Shown here: positions 44,210-54,895 of the stretch, piece by piece
How positions within the stretch are numbered: the stretch's first letter is position 1
Layout: each line of letters begins with the position of its first letter
From: Tetranychus cinnabarinus
Lineage: Eukaryota; Arthropoda; Arachnida; Trombidiformes; Tetranychidae
DNA length: 64,000 bases
Direction of reading: 5' to 3'
NCBI GenBank assembly: GCA_022266195.1
Contig: WHVY01000002.1
Span: 12,663,001 to 12,727,000, forward strand
Made by a program: the position numbers and the translations under genes
Notes under the pieces: generated by a model
Databases searched by the model: none
Seen by the model: only the letters and a program-made list of their open reading frames with translations
What the model was told of the DNA's origin: nothing

Positions 44210-45478
44210 TCATTGAATACATTTTTTCAATTCAGCCAAATCTTTTGCAAGATTTTTTATTGCATTTATTGTTTGATATGGAGATTCAGTTTTTCGGTTC
44301 ATTCTATTCACTATGTAATCAGGACTCGTAATTCCATCACGGGTAACCATCTTAATTTTTATATCAAACGTATATACATTCAATAATATGCATTCATGCA
44401 ATTTAGCTTCGAAATCAGATCGATTTTCGATTTCTAAGACTGACAATTGTTCACATTTGCAATTTGTCAGTGTTTCAACTATCTCACTGTAAATTGCTAC
44501 ATCGATAGTAGCGATGAAATCGACTATTTTCACTTTCAAAACTAGCTTTTGGTTACCTTCCATCATCACTTTATCACAGGTATCACACTTGTAGAAACCA
44601 TCTTCGTCCTCAATCAATTTCTTATTGCAACCATCTGGGCATGAGGAATAGAAATTACATGCTTTAATCTCAACAACAGTTGCTTGGCAATGAGCATTTG
44701 TAGAAATGGATATTTGTTTCAGCGTTTGTAGATTGACATTTTTTGGTTCCAATGTTAAACAATTTTTAGAAATCCTTCTCCCATGATCAAAGAACCATGC
44801 TTTCAAAATTGGTGATTCAGGAATGTCAGGATTGATTTTCATATTTGAAACATCCAGTGCAAGTAAATTTTTTCCATTGTAATCGACTACTTTCAAGCGT
44901 TTTGCCATTATTACAGAACCTTCTTCACAAGCAAATGTTTTTGCCTTTTCATTCCAAAGAGTCAATTTTATTTCGGATTCACTATCGTCAATTAATGCAA
45001 TATTGCGTTTGTAACTTATTTTATCGACACCAAATTCCTCTAGAGTTTCAATGTGTTTAACGACGCACTTGATGTTAATTAATTCGTTAGCCGGAGTATC
45101 TGTCAGATCAGCGATCTTCATAAAATTGTATTCAGGTTCCACCACAATAGCATCTTTTGCTATTTCAATTTGCGCATTGTTATAAAGATGAATTTCGTAT
45201 GGATTTTTAAGCTCCATAAATTGTTTTTTGGTCTCTTTCACAGTTCCGTTAGAAATGTAGTATATCGCATCTATTTTTATCATTGGGAAAATTTTTTCAC
45301 ATTGAGAATTGAATGCGATTGCTTTTATACAGCTTGTAGAGTCTGCAATCACGAAGTTGAAAAATTTTCCATTAGTCTTGTCATTATTCCATGTTTTTAA
45401 TTCACTTTTAGCAACAACCTTTCCACAGATTTTCCAATTTCTTTTTACTGTATGCAATCCAGCAATTGGGCATATCAT
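44210..45478 (-). CDS. RPA1-like large subunit of replication protein A
   Basis: 422 residues from the ATG at 45478 (MICPIAGLHTVKRNWKICGK). The first in-frame ATG was chosen because the longer frame would start at TTG. It contains the three DNA-binding OB folds of RPA70: DBD-A (WKICGKVVAKSELKTW, IKAIAFNSQCEKIFP), DBD-B (YKRNIALIDDSESEIKLTLW, NPDIPESPILKAWF) and DBD-C with its zinc ribbon (SSCPDGC and CDTC). The N-terminal protein-interaction OB fold is absent, so it lacks the partner-recruitment module of cellular RPA1. Helitrons in other hosts carry RPA1-like genes. Here it would coat the displaced strand. It is divergent from the Rep-helicase gene and likely shares a promoter region with it. 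Confidence 0.9.
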   Translation of the reverse strand: MICPIAGLHTVKRNWKICGKVVAKSELKTWNNDKTNGKFFNFVIADSTSCIKAIAFNSQCEKIFPMIKIDAIYYISNGTVKETKKQFMELKNPYEIHLYNNAQIEIAKDAIVVEPEYNFMKIADLTDTPANELINIKCVVKHIETLEEFGVDKISYKRNIALIDDSESEIKLTLWNEKAKTFACEEGSVIMAKRLKVVDYNGKNLLALDVSNMKINPDIPESPILKAWFFDHGRRISKNCLTLEPKNVNLQTLKQISISTNAHCQATVVEIKACNFYSSCPDGCNKKLIEDEDGFYKCDTCDKVMMEGNQKLVLKVKIVDFIATIDVAIYSEIVETLTNCKCEQLSVLEIENRSDFEAKLHECILLNVYTFDIKIKMVTRDGITSPDYIVNRMNRKTESPYQTINAIKNLAKDLAELKKCIQ

Positions 45479-45978
45479 GTCGATAATTTCACAGATTGTA
45501 AAAAACAAGATTGATAAATGTCTACTACTACAAATGGTTTATTGCGTTACAATGACTTAGAAATCACAATTCAAAAAATGCAGTTGCTAAATTAAGTGTG
45601 TTACCATAGTTATAAATGTATACTGTTCAACAAATACCGTTTGAATTTAAATCTTAGCCAATTGTCTCAAAATAAATCGTTGCAAAATTAGATAACAGAT
45701 TTTGTGTCCTCATCTTGACATTGTATATATAAATTGTTTCTAATGATGACTGAGGCGTTTGAAGTTGCATATTACATTGAATGTTAAATTTTTGAGTCTT
45801 CAACTTATTGTGCTAATAGTAATTGAAATTTTACTTGAGTGTTCATGTGTTTGCATCTACAAACGTAATTTGTGAATTATAATTGGAATTGCAGTTAGAA
45901 ATTCAAAGTGTTGGTATCAATTATCGTTTACAGATATAGTACCGGATTCAAAAGAAAGTAAATTGCAATCGAGTGAAA
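45479..45978. promoter_or_regulatory. Shared divergent upstream region of RPA1 and Rep-helicase
   Basis: 500 bp between two opposed start codons, AT-rich. It has a TATATATAA-like stretch at about 45,723-45,733. No coding content. Position implies a bidirectional promoter; no specific operator was identified. Confidence 0.45.
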
Positions 45979-48900
45979 ATGTCAACTGTCAATAATTCTC
46001 TCAATGAATCGGGTTATTTTTCCGACAATGGAATTGAAAAATCCAGCGGGAAACGAAGCCATGATGGTAGCGAAAACCGAGGTGAGTTAATAGTATTATA
46101 ATTGATCCATTCATTATTGCATTTCATTCAATTGCAATGGTTTTTGTGATTTAATAGTTAGATTGTGAATGCAAATGAAACAAAATGCTTTTAGTTTCTG
46201 ATTCATTTTTGATTGTATTTGTATTAGAAGATTGATATTTATGATACATTGAATTGATTTCTATTGATTTTCCAGAGTGCAAACTCTTTTTATCAAACAC
46301 CAAACGTGAATTCAATGCTAGTGCTGTTGATGGAGGTATGTTTGAATTTTAGTTTCATTTCAATAATTATTCATTATTGTCCTCTTTGTCTTTTTCATAT
46401 TTAGCCAATGCAATTAAACAAAGAAAAATAATCGATATTTATTTGCTTAATCTACGAATTGCAATGAAACCAGATTTTTGTAAAATTTGTCATAAGATTA
46501 TTTTTAAATTTAAATCATCGACGCATAAAGTTAATTCTCAATCTGAAATTTTGATAGCTACTTACATTCAACATTACCCTTTTCCTCGTCAACTCCCCGA
46601 GTTAGTTAATTATGTGAATAAGTATCTTTCCAATGGTTCTGTAGTTGCATTGTGCCATACTTGCAAGGAAAATATTAGCAAACATAAAATGCCACAAAGC
46701 TCGATCTTCAATGGCCTTTATAACGATGGTTTTTGCCCTCAGTCGATTTTGAATCTTACATATTTTGAGCTACAGACTATAAAAATTGTCAGTCCATTTT
46801 GCAAAATAGTAGCAGGAAGACCGCATTTACACCAAACACATTGGAGCGGCGATATAATGCTTTTTCCACAAAATATTTTTGAAATTAGAAATGTTTTGCC
46901 TTATGCTGTTCAAACAACATTTCTTATTGAAAAAAGATTTTATAAAAAAAGTGAAATTGACAAAAAATATTTCGTTAACATTGCCTCAATAAATTCAGCT
47001 CTTGAATGTTTGCAGTTATATAATGATAATTATAAAAGTAAACACATTAAGGTTGAAACTGATATTGAAGATACATCGCTCAGTGCTAATTACACAATTT
47101 GTGAAATTGAACGCTTTTGTAATCTAGGAAACAGATTTGGTGTTAGTGAGTTACAGATTTTATTATCAAATGTATTATGTGATCGGTTTGAAATTTTAAT
47201 GTTGCAAAGAAATAAAAATTTCATTGCTTATTTCACAGCGTTGATTTTAAATCAAGATAAACCTATTTATGATTGGTCCTCTGATGATTTAGATAACCAT
47301 TTTTTGTTGACAAATGATTTGTATAATCGTAATGTTGTTTTGAATGACGATAATACACATGTTCAGGTACTTACATTGAATATTTCAAAAAGTTCATATA
47401 CATTTGCATTGAAGGAAAATCATTCTTTGTTTTTGACAAAAAATGAGTTTGCTGAATTTTTCAATAAGCAAAGTTCAATTCAAGATAAGCTCTTCTATTT
47501 TGCATCGAACAACAATAGTTATATTATTTGTAGTAAATTAAGTTATGTATTTCTTTTGTCGCTAGACAGTCATTTGAAAGGGGGTCAGCGCTCACATAAA
47601 AATAGTAAAAATGGTAGAATTGCCTTATTCAAAGTCGCAATCGACGAAGCAAATGCATTCATCCAAAATCGCTTCAAGCCAGTAAAAAAATCAAAATGCA
47701 TTTGTATTTTTTATGAGTTGATTGAATCTTTCAAAAATTTTGACGACGATTTCGCCTCGCAACAATTAGCTTTAAAAATGAATACAACTTTATTTTTAGG
47801 TGAAAATTTGCCGCAAACATCGATTGAAGAGGTATTTGAAAAGGCAAATAATGCTAAATTACTTGTAGTCGATCGCGAGAAACAATTTCCACTTTCGAAC
47901 CATGATGCTTTGAAAGTGGAAGCTTTAGCGTTTCCAGAGTTATTTCCATTTGGTGAAGGCAATTACACTAGCATATTAAATAATGAAAATTTAAAACAGA
48001 ATCCATTGAGAAAGAAAAATTACAGATCTCAGAAACCATTGGAGTTGAAGGCATATTTCAAATCGAGGATTAACAATTACGCGTCTCCTCATTCACTCAA
48101 TAAAGATTACATTTTTTACGCACTTGTTACGTACGAAAAACAGCTAGCAATGGCAAATACCTCTGTAATGGCAAAATTAGAAAACGACGCTGGCACAAAT
48201 TTATTGAAAAAAAAACTTTATGCCTCATTACAATCTCTGCGTGGCTATGCTAGTTATTGGCGAAAAGCTTATACAGATTTATTTGCCATTGTAAATCTCT
48301 TAGGGCCACCCACTTTTTTTCTCACATTTACTGTGAATGAAATTGGGTGGGATGATCTAATTGCTTGGCTCTATCGTCGCAAGACAGGAATTGAAATGAA
48401 TGCAAATGAGTTTGAATCATTTTCAATTGAAAAACGTTTCGAATTAGTTAATGACGATCCTGTTGGGACAACGCTTTTTTGTAATTCTAAATTTGACTAT
48501 TTTTTTGAAAATTTTTTGAAAAAACAAAGTGCAGAGATATTTGGAGGAATGATAACCGACTATTTCATTCGTGTAGAATTTCAAATGCGGGGCTCTCCGC
48601 ATTATCATTTAGTAATCTGGGTTGAAAATTGGCCTGCATACGATTCGCAGGAAGCTATGAATAGATTGAACAATGTTATCAGTACATCTTCCAATCATAA
48701 ATATTCGAAGTATCAAAGGCATATATGTCGGGATTCATGTTTGCGTAAAAATGGTAAGTGCCGATATGGCTTCCCAAGACCAATTTCCGCAAATACATGT
48801 TTAGTGCAGGATGCTAAACGCAAGTGCGATAAATTTCTATATAGAGTTCGCGAAATTGGCGATCAATACATTAATAATTATAATGCAATCATTCTTGAGG

Positions 48901-51900
48901 TTTGGATGGCAAATATGGATATTCAATGTGTTGCAGGATTACAAGATGTTATCGCTTATATTACTAAATATATTACAAAGAATGAATCTTCGCAAACTGC
49001 CAAAAAAATTGCCAATTTACTTAAGCAAGCATTCGATGACCCAAGTGGTCATAAGGATATAATCGAAAAGATTCAGCGATTGTTAATGAATAACCGTGAA
49101 GTTAGTTCACAAGAAGCTATATTTCGCATATTGGGTTTGCCATTGAAGAAAACAACTCGCGAGGTTTGTTTTATCGACACCGATTTTCCAGATTTGCGTG
49201 CTAAGCGCAAATTTGCAATATCAAGTTTAGGCGAACTATTGCCTAATCAAGGTAAACCGATAATTCAAAAATATATTGAACGGCCGATTCGATTTGAAAA
49301 TTATTCATTGTTTCAATTGGTTTCGTCGATAAAAATTACTTATGATGAAAACGATTTGATGGATGAAAATGTCGTGAGATTGAGCAATTATGATGAACGT
49401 AAAAAGAAAGCGGCAATTAAGATTCGGTCATTCAAAAATATGCCTGAAGATTATTATTATTATACATTTCTCCTTCTTTTTGTGCCGTTTCGTGATGAAA
49501 ATTATCATTTTGCAAAGCGAGAGAGATTATGTGAATGGTATAATTTTTGCAAGACCAATCGGTTACACAGTTGTAACAATGAAAAGCTTTTCAATGAGAT
49601 TTCTCGAGCAATTGATGATCGTGATTTTGAATACACATTTTTATTTGATAATCACCCGGCTTTTCAACATAATGAGGTTGAAATTAGGCCATTAGCAAGT
49701 GTATCAGAGCAAGATATTGAAAAGGGATTTTCAGAAGCAATTACAATTGATAATATTTCTGAGGATCAAAGATTTATTCTATGTGATTTCAAAAATTCAA
49801 TTGTAAATCACTTGAAAGGCAATGATGCCATTAGATATTTCATTACAGGTGAGGGAGGAACAGGGAAAAGTTTCATCTTAAAAAAAATGACTGCTATGTT
49901 AGATATCATTTTCCATGACAGAATTAGCTATGTTGTCGGAGCTCCAACTGGAGTGGCCGCGCGAAATGTCAAAGGGACAACATTACATTCAATTTTCATG
50001 TTGCCAATCAATGAATTTGGTAGCGCTATACCGAACATCGATCCATCAAAATTAGAAACACTAAAGGGTTATTTCAAATCATTATTGTATGTTTTCATTG
50101 ACGAAATTAGCATGCTAACTGCCAAAAATTTCAATATAATTAATGAAAGATGTAAGTTGTTCAAAGGGAATCATGATGTTGATTTCGGTGGTTTAAATGT
50201 GATAGTATTTGGTGATTTTTATCAATTACCACCGGTTCTAGGTTCGTTTGTTTTTGATGACAATTCTACAATAGTATTGTGGAGGCAATTTCAATTGCGT
50301 GAATTGACTACGAATCATCGCCAAAAAGATAATGTGCTACTTGAAATATGCAATAGCTTAAGACTTGGTCATCTTAGCAATGACCAGGCTCTTGCATTGG
50401 CTGAAAGACAAATTAAAAAATTGAAACTAAGTGATTCACAGCTTACTGATGTTGATTCACTTTTGCATATTTACCCATTATGTAAACAAGTTAAAGCACA
50501 CAATGACAAGAAGATTGCACAATTACGTCATTCTGGAATTGAATTAATTTGTTTGCATGCAAAAGATACGTATGTCGCTAAAAATATCCCAATAACTAAA
50601 GATCATAGAAATAAGCTCAAAAATTATCAGATTTCCAAAACTGGTGGAATTCCGAGTAATTTGACGATTGGAATGCATGTTCGGGTAATGCTTGTGAGAA
50701 ATATTAACGTTTTGCAAGGGTTAGTTAATGGTGCAATGGGAACAATCGTTTCTATTCACTATCCAATTGTTATGGATCAAAATGAGTTTCCAGAAACTAT
50801 TAAAATCAAATTCGATGATATTGAGGAGTCAGTAGCAATTCATCCAGTTGATACAGATTTTGAACTTGTTCGTGGTATTTCAGTGCGAAGAAAAATGTTT
50901 CCGTTGATACATTGTTTCGCTGCAACTACACATAAGGTTCAAGGAATGACTTTGAATGCAGCCGTTGTTGATTTAGGCGATTCAAATAGAAGTGGAGCTA
51001 CATTGTATGTTGCGTTGAGCCGAATTATCAATATCAATGGACTTTTTATCGAAGATTTTTCATTGAAAAAATTACTGGAGTATTCGCCTAATCAAAAAGT
51101 CATTGTTGAGATGGAAAGACTGCGAGGTAATTCAAGTTTGAATCCGCCGATTAAAATTAATCGAAAACGTATGAAAGTGAAAAAACCCGAGAGAATTGAA
51201 AATGTAGTAAACGGTCAAAGTCAGATTCAAAGTGAACCTAATTCAGATGCTGCTCGGCTTTACAATGTCGGCAACGCATTGATTGGGACATTTGACATTG
51301 TTAATTTCAGGAGTAATTTTAACGTTGATGATATCGATTATGCAACTTTAGTTGCAAGCACATTTGTATGTGCTCCATGGTTGAATGATAGAATCGTCGA
51401 TGCTTCAATTTACGGTTTGATTTTACAAATTGATCGACCTGAGACCATTCGGTTTATAACATGTCATTACTTTGCAACCATTCAATCAGGTAGTGATGGT
51501 TCATATTTTCTATCAACATTATTTGACACAAACGTTCATCCAGATTTGCTAGTGCTTCCAATTTGCATTTCCAATCATTGGATTCTTGTAATTTTCAGAA
51601 AAATGGCTGTAAATTATCAGTGCTTTTATTATGATCCCATCACGCAATGCGGAAATTCCAGTAGTTACATTCATAATGCGCATCAAATTTTAATGCAAAA
51701 TATACGATGGATACAATGCGATTACAGAATCATTGAAGGATCTACTCAGAATAATACGAATGATTGCGGTGTGTACGTGATTTGCTTTGTTCTCACAACT
51801 TTGTTATCAATTCCTAACGCTATTCATCCGTCTATTACCCCAGAAATTCGCTTTAAAATATACAATTGTTTAATAGCTAATAATTTCAATGAATTGATTA

Positions 51901-51944
51901 TTTATATTTATAACCATGTTTTGCACATGACTAATACAAATTGA
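45979..51944 (+). CDS. Helitron Rep-PIF1 helicase fused to a ULP1-type cysteine protease
   Basis: Three exons: 45979-46081, 46276-46335 and 46405-51944, with GT-AG sites and fitting phases, giving 1,900 residues. Near residue 85 there is a Cys-pair module (FCKICHKII). The Helitron-like N-terminal domain leads to the Rep nuclease HUH motif (RGSPHYHLVIW, about residue 783) and its two tyrosines (YITKYITKN, about 905). The SF1 PIF1-type helicase shows Walker A (GEGGTGKS, about 1204), Walker B (FIDEISML), VFGDFYQLPP, TTNHRQ and the final HKVQGMTL...LYVALSRI. The last about 230 residues form a C48/ULP1-like protease with His (NHWILVIF), Asp (YYDPI) and Cys (NDCGVYVICF) in order. All key residues are present. 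Family knowledge: Rep nicks, the helicase unwinds, and ULP1 enzymes cut SUMO conjugates. Confidence 0.93.
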
Positions 51945-52071
51945 ATTGTAATTTGATTAACGTAATACGAAAATCGCAATATAAAATGATGAAGTTACAA
52001 TATGCAATAATGAATCGACAATATGCAATAATGTCAATTGGAAACATGGATTAATAATAATTTGTCAATAA

Positions 52072-52881
52072 TTGCCAGAAAAACGATCTAAGTCATCACC
52101 AGTTGTATGGCTTACTGAAACACAAAATTTTTTTCTGCGGAGTGAACATGCTCCGTTGGATTCGGACTATACTGAAAACATTGGTGCAAGTATCAGTGTA
52201 ATTGGACGATGCAAGAAATGTACTGTTTTCGGCGAAAGTGGATTCAAATATTGTTATTACACTATCAGACCTTTCAATTGTGGCAAACGTCTCAATTTAT
52301 ATTTTCCAGTTGTAGCTAAAGATGAATCTTGCATTAAAGTAAGCAATAATGCAATAATTGCCATCATCATGTTAATATTTTATTTATTCATTTTCAATCA
52401 ACAGGCGAATGACATCAATACAATTACAAATTTTTTGATTTGTGGCAAGCTAACTGAAAATGGAATAGACGTCGAATTAATAACGAAAGTGCCGCCTATT
52501 ATTTCAAAAGCCAAATGGAACAAAAATCTTTTCGATTCGTATACGTTTCGTTGGCGAATGCGAATCGCAATTGAGATGTTTAATTTTCATGCAAAGGAAT
52601 TCAGCTCGGAATTTAACAAGCAAGTCTGTAAAAGAATTATTTACAAAAATTCAATGTTGAATCCACATCTTGATGGTAAAGAAATGATATTCAAGGATAA
52701 ATGGTTGAACTGGGCATCTTTACTTTTAAATAAAAAGGCAATTGGTGTTAGTGATTATCAATCACATTGTGCCAAAATAGCGAAGTTAACATTTTTGCCA
52801 ATTTACAAAGAGTATACACAATATTTCCATTACAATGGGTTACTTATTGATCCGAAATTGGATAAAGTTGTTCCTGATTAA
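52072..52881 (+). CDS. Unrecognised Helitron protein (5' end unresolved)
   Basis: The frame contains a clear short intron, about 52,340-52,404 (GTAAGC...CAACAG), whose removal keeps phase. It joins AKDESCIK to ANDINTITNFLI. About 247 residues are visible. There is no in-frame ATG at the left end, but TTGCCAG at about 52,073-52,079 could be a splice acceptor, so a first exon lies upstream. Visible features are a Cys-containing strand-rich N-terminal part (GRCKKCTVFGESGFKYCYY), which could be an OB-like fold, and a Trp-rich helical C-terminal part (FRWRMRIAIEMFNFHAKEF, KDKWLNWASLL). I recognise no family. It sits between the Rep-helicase and RPA genes, so a replication accessory role is guessed. 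Confidence 0.6.
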   Translation: MPEKRSKSSPVVWLTETQNFFLRSEHAPLDSDYTENIGASISVIGRCKKCTVFGESGFKYCYYTIRPFNCGKRLNLYFPVVAKDESCIKVSNNAIIAIIMLIFYLFIFNQQANDINTITNFLICGKLTENGIDVELITKVPPIISKAKWNKNLFDSYTFRWRMRIAIEMFNFHAKEFSSEFNKQVCKRIIYKNSMLNPHLDGKEMIFKDKWLNWASLLLNKKAIGVSDYQSHCAKIAKLTFLPIYKEYTQYFHYNGLLIDPKLDKVVPD

Positions 52882-53114
52882 TCAAGACGCCAAGGCATAC
52901 ATTTACGCAAGACAGAATTATGAATGTTACATTATTTAAATTAAACTTTGGGAATTATTTATATTGCTTCGTGTAGACTTGAAGCATCTATTGATTTATT
53001 GCATATTGCATATTGTTATTTATTATGCTATTGTTAACTAAATAAACAAATCCGTAATTTTAAATATTGGCTTTATTGTTGTAGAGGCACTGTTTGTATT
53101 TATCTGCTGTTCAG

Positions 53115-53756
53115 TCAAAAATCACATGGTAAATAATGCATATCATCAATTGTTTCAAAAATTAAGTTGCATGTTAGTAAATGTTTAATTATAGTCTTGC
53201 AATCTTCCGAATTCAAATCCGAGAATTTTTCTTGCAATTCCTGCAGTGAGACTCCAATTTTATCTTTGAATCCATTGATTGCATCCAACACTTGCGTCTG
53301 TTGCTTATTCAAATCCGTTTTTTGTGTTGTCACATGTATCTCTGATATTTTGACATCATGTTGTTTTCGCCAATCAGTTTGCAACTTAATTTTTTCCAAT
53401 GAAAGGTTGGTCTTTAAAACTAATAAGGAATGGTTAACCATTGCTTGAAAGCTTACTTTTTCAATTTTGATCGCATTCAAATGGATTCTAACGTTTGAAT
53501 TGCATTCAATTGTTCCTTGTATTTTCACAAATGTGTTTTCGATTTCGCCATTCAAATCGTCATTCCATTTAATAACATCAATTTCATCAGTATCATCAGC
53601 AATAATCATTTGTATTTTATTGCTATCCACACTGTAAGATTTGACTTTACCAACAATTATACACATGTAAAAATCAAATTGATGAACAATGACACTATTA
53701 TTGTAATTAAGTTTTTTAATTATATTTATATTTGTATTTAAAATTCGATCTGGCAT
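53115..53756 (-). CDS. RPA2-like middle subunit of replication protein A
   Basis: 213 residues, single exon. A central OB fold (FYMCIIVGKVKSYSVDSN, IQMIIADDTDEIDVIKW) is followed by a C-terminal winged-helix domain (LNKQQTQVLDAINGFKDKIG, LQELQEKFSDL, ETIDDMHYLP). This is the same order as cellular RPA32, at roughly four-fifths of its length; the N-terminal phosphorylated tail is short. Family knowledge: RPA2 dimerises with RPA3 and joins RPA1 through a three-helix bundle. It converges on the preceding unknown gene and diverges from RPA3. Confidence 0.85.
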   Translation of the reverse strand: MPDRILNTNINIIKKLNYNNSVIVHQFDFYMCIIVGKVKSYSVDSNKIQMIIADDTDEIDVIKWNDDLNGEIENTFVKIQGTIECNSNVRIHLNAIKIEKVSFQAMVNHSLLVLKTNLSLEKIKLQTDWRKQHDVKISEIHVTTQKTDLNKQQTQVLDAINGFKDKIGVSLQELQEKFSDLNSEDCKTIIKHLLTCNLIFETIDDMHYLPCDF

Positions 53757-53969
53757 GTCTAATTAATTTATTCAACGTTCATTAACGATTTACTATTCAA
53801 TTGATCAATTAAACAGCTGTTGTGAGATTGAGATGCGATAGTTCGATATGAACGTATCGATGTTGTAAACGATGTATTTAAATTGTGATGTCACATGTTA
53901 GAATGAAATCATATGATAGTCAGTTTTGTTTTGGTGTTAATTTATAAAAATTTGTTATTTGTGATTAAA

Positions 53970-54437
53970 ATGTTTATGCCTCGAGTTATCTCTTCATTGC
54001 TGCCGATATTCATTAATCAAAGTGTTAAATTATTGGCACAATTCATCGAAGTAGATGAAGCAAACTCAATTGCTAAGGTTCGCGATTGTGCTAATGTTCA
54101 TGTTTATGTCTACAATTTCAAACTACCACGAATTAGTGCTGATGATTGGATTGAAATAATTGGTATTTCAAATGGAAAGAATCACATTCATGCCATCACA
54201 ATACAAATTCAACCTTTATCAGATTTCGTGGATTTTGATAAAGATATTTATGTCGAAACCATATCATTGTTACAAATGGATTTTTCACAAAATAATTTCA
54301 TAATTTATGATAATGCAACACATTGGGGCGCAATTGACCATGTTAAATTGTTACATAAAGAAAAAGAAAGTGTGCAAAACGACGAATTAATGGAAAATAT
54401 TCTGGGCGAAGCAAATTTAGATGCATTTGCCTTATGA
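53970..54437 (+). CDS. RPA3-like small subunit of replication protein A
   Basis: 155 residues from the AAAATG at 53970 (MFMPRVISSLLPIFINQ); an in-frame ATG at 53913 would add 19 hydrophobic residues. The sequence follows RPA14: PRVISSLLPIFINQSVKLLA, a small OB fold (SIAKVRDCANVHVYVYN, DDWIEIIGISNGKNHIHA) and a C-terminal helix. A C-terminal extension of about 35 residues (ending ENILGEANLDAFAL) is not typical. With RPA1 and RPA2 it completes a heterotrimer encoded by one element. It is divergent from RPA2 across 213 bp. Confidence 0.75.
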   Translation: MFMPRVISSLLPIFINQSVKLLAQFIEVDEANSIAKVRDCANVHVYVYNFKLPRISADDWIEIIGISNGKNHIHAITIQIQPLSDFVDFDKDIYVETISLLQMDFSQNNFIIYDNATHWGAIDHVKLLHKEKESVQNDELMENILGEANLDAFAL

Positions 54438-54806
54438 TTTGCCAATACATTTTTTGCTTATATTGAACCGATAACCGACTGAACCGTTAGTGGAATGATC
54501 TTTCACTCACAATATCGTCTTCAATATTTGAATATTTGTATATTTCAATATATGTTTATATCAACTAATAGCAGTTAATGCTCAAACAAATCAATATGCT
54601 ATGGACATTCCAATTGCATCTTGGATTTGTATGATTGTCTGTAAAATCATGTCAGTAACTTAACTTTCAAATAAATATCAAAATTTCAATTGAAATACAA
54701 GACATTTTTCAAATTTAACATTAAAGTCGCGCTTTGTACAATAAAAAATCATTCTCATTTATGTATCAAGTCGCATGCGCCAATCAACAAAACGAGGGGC
54801 TAATTT

Positions 54807-54839
54807 TATTTTGCGTAAGCAAAAATACTCCTTCTCTAG
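54807..54839 (+). terminator. Helitron 3' end: hairpin plus CTAG
   Basis: TATTTTGC-GTAA-GCAAAAATA forms an 8-bp stem with one bulged A and a 4-base loop. Eight bases later comes CTAG (54836-54839), then T of the host. This matches the canonical Helitron 3' terminus (hairpin then CTRR), which stops strand transfer. Confidence 0.8.
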
Positions 54840-54893
54840 TCTTATCTACATTTGGCTAACTGATAATTGCACCTTATTAAACGCAACACCCTT
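54840..54893 (+). mobile_element. Right half of the split TIR MITE
   Basis: Begins with T immediately after the Helitron's CTAG and ends ACGCAACACCCTT followed by TA (54894-54895). It is the inverted partner of 41345-41396. Confidence 0.7.
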
Positions 54894-54895
54894 TA

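Larger units (their letters stand above)
41424..54839 (+). mobile_element. 13.4-kb Helitron encoding Rep-helicase-protease, an RPA trimer and a Tudor protein
   Basis: The 5' end is A|TCTTTACC, with TC first and A in the flank. The 3' end is a hairpin followed eight bases later by CTAG and then a flanking T. There is no target duplication at these points, which fits rolling-circle insertion between A and T. Six genes lie inside: RING/B-box/Tudor (+), RPA1 (-), Rep-helicase-ULP1 (+), an unknown (+), RPA2 (-) and RPA3 (+). Apart from one frame change in the Tudor gene, all large frames are open, so the element may be recent or autonomous. The host MITE's near-perfect TIRs at both sides support clean boundaries. 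Confidence 0.82.

Noticed and set aside
41345..54893. Maverick/Polinton interpretation of the 13.5-kb TIR-bounded block
   Set aside because: No protein-primed DNA polymerase, retroviral-like integrase, packaging ATPase or capsid gene; the cysteine protease is fused to a Helitron helicase instead.
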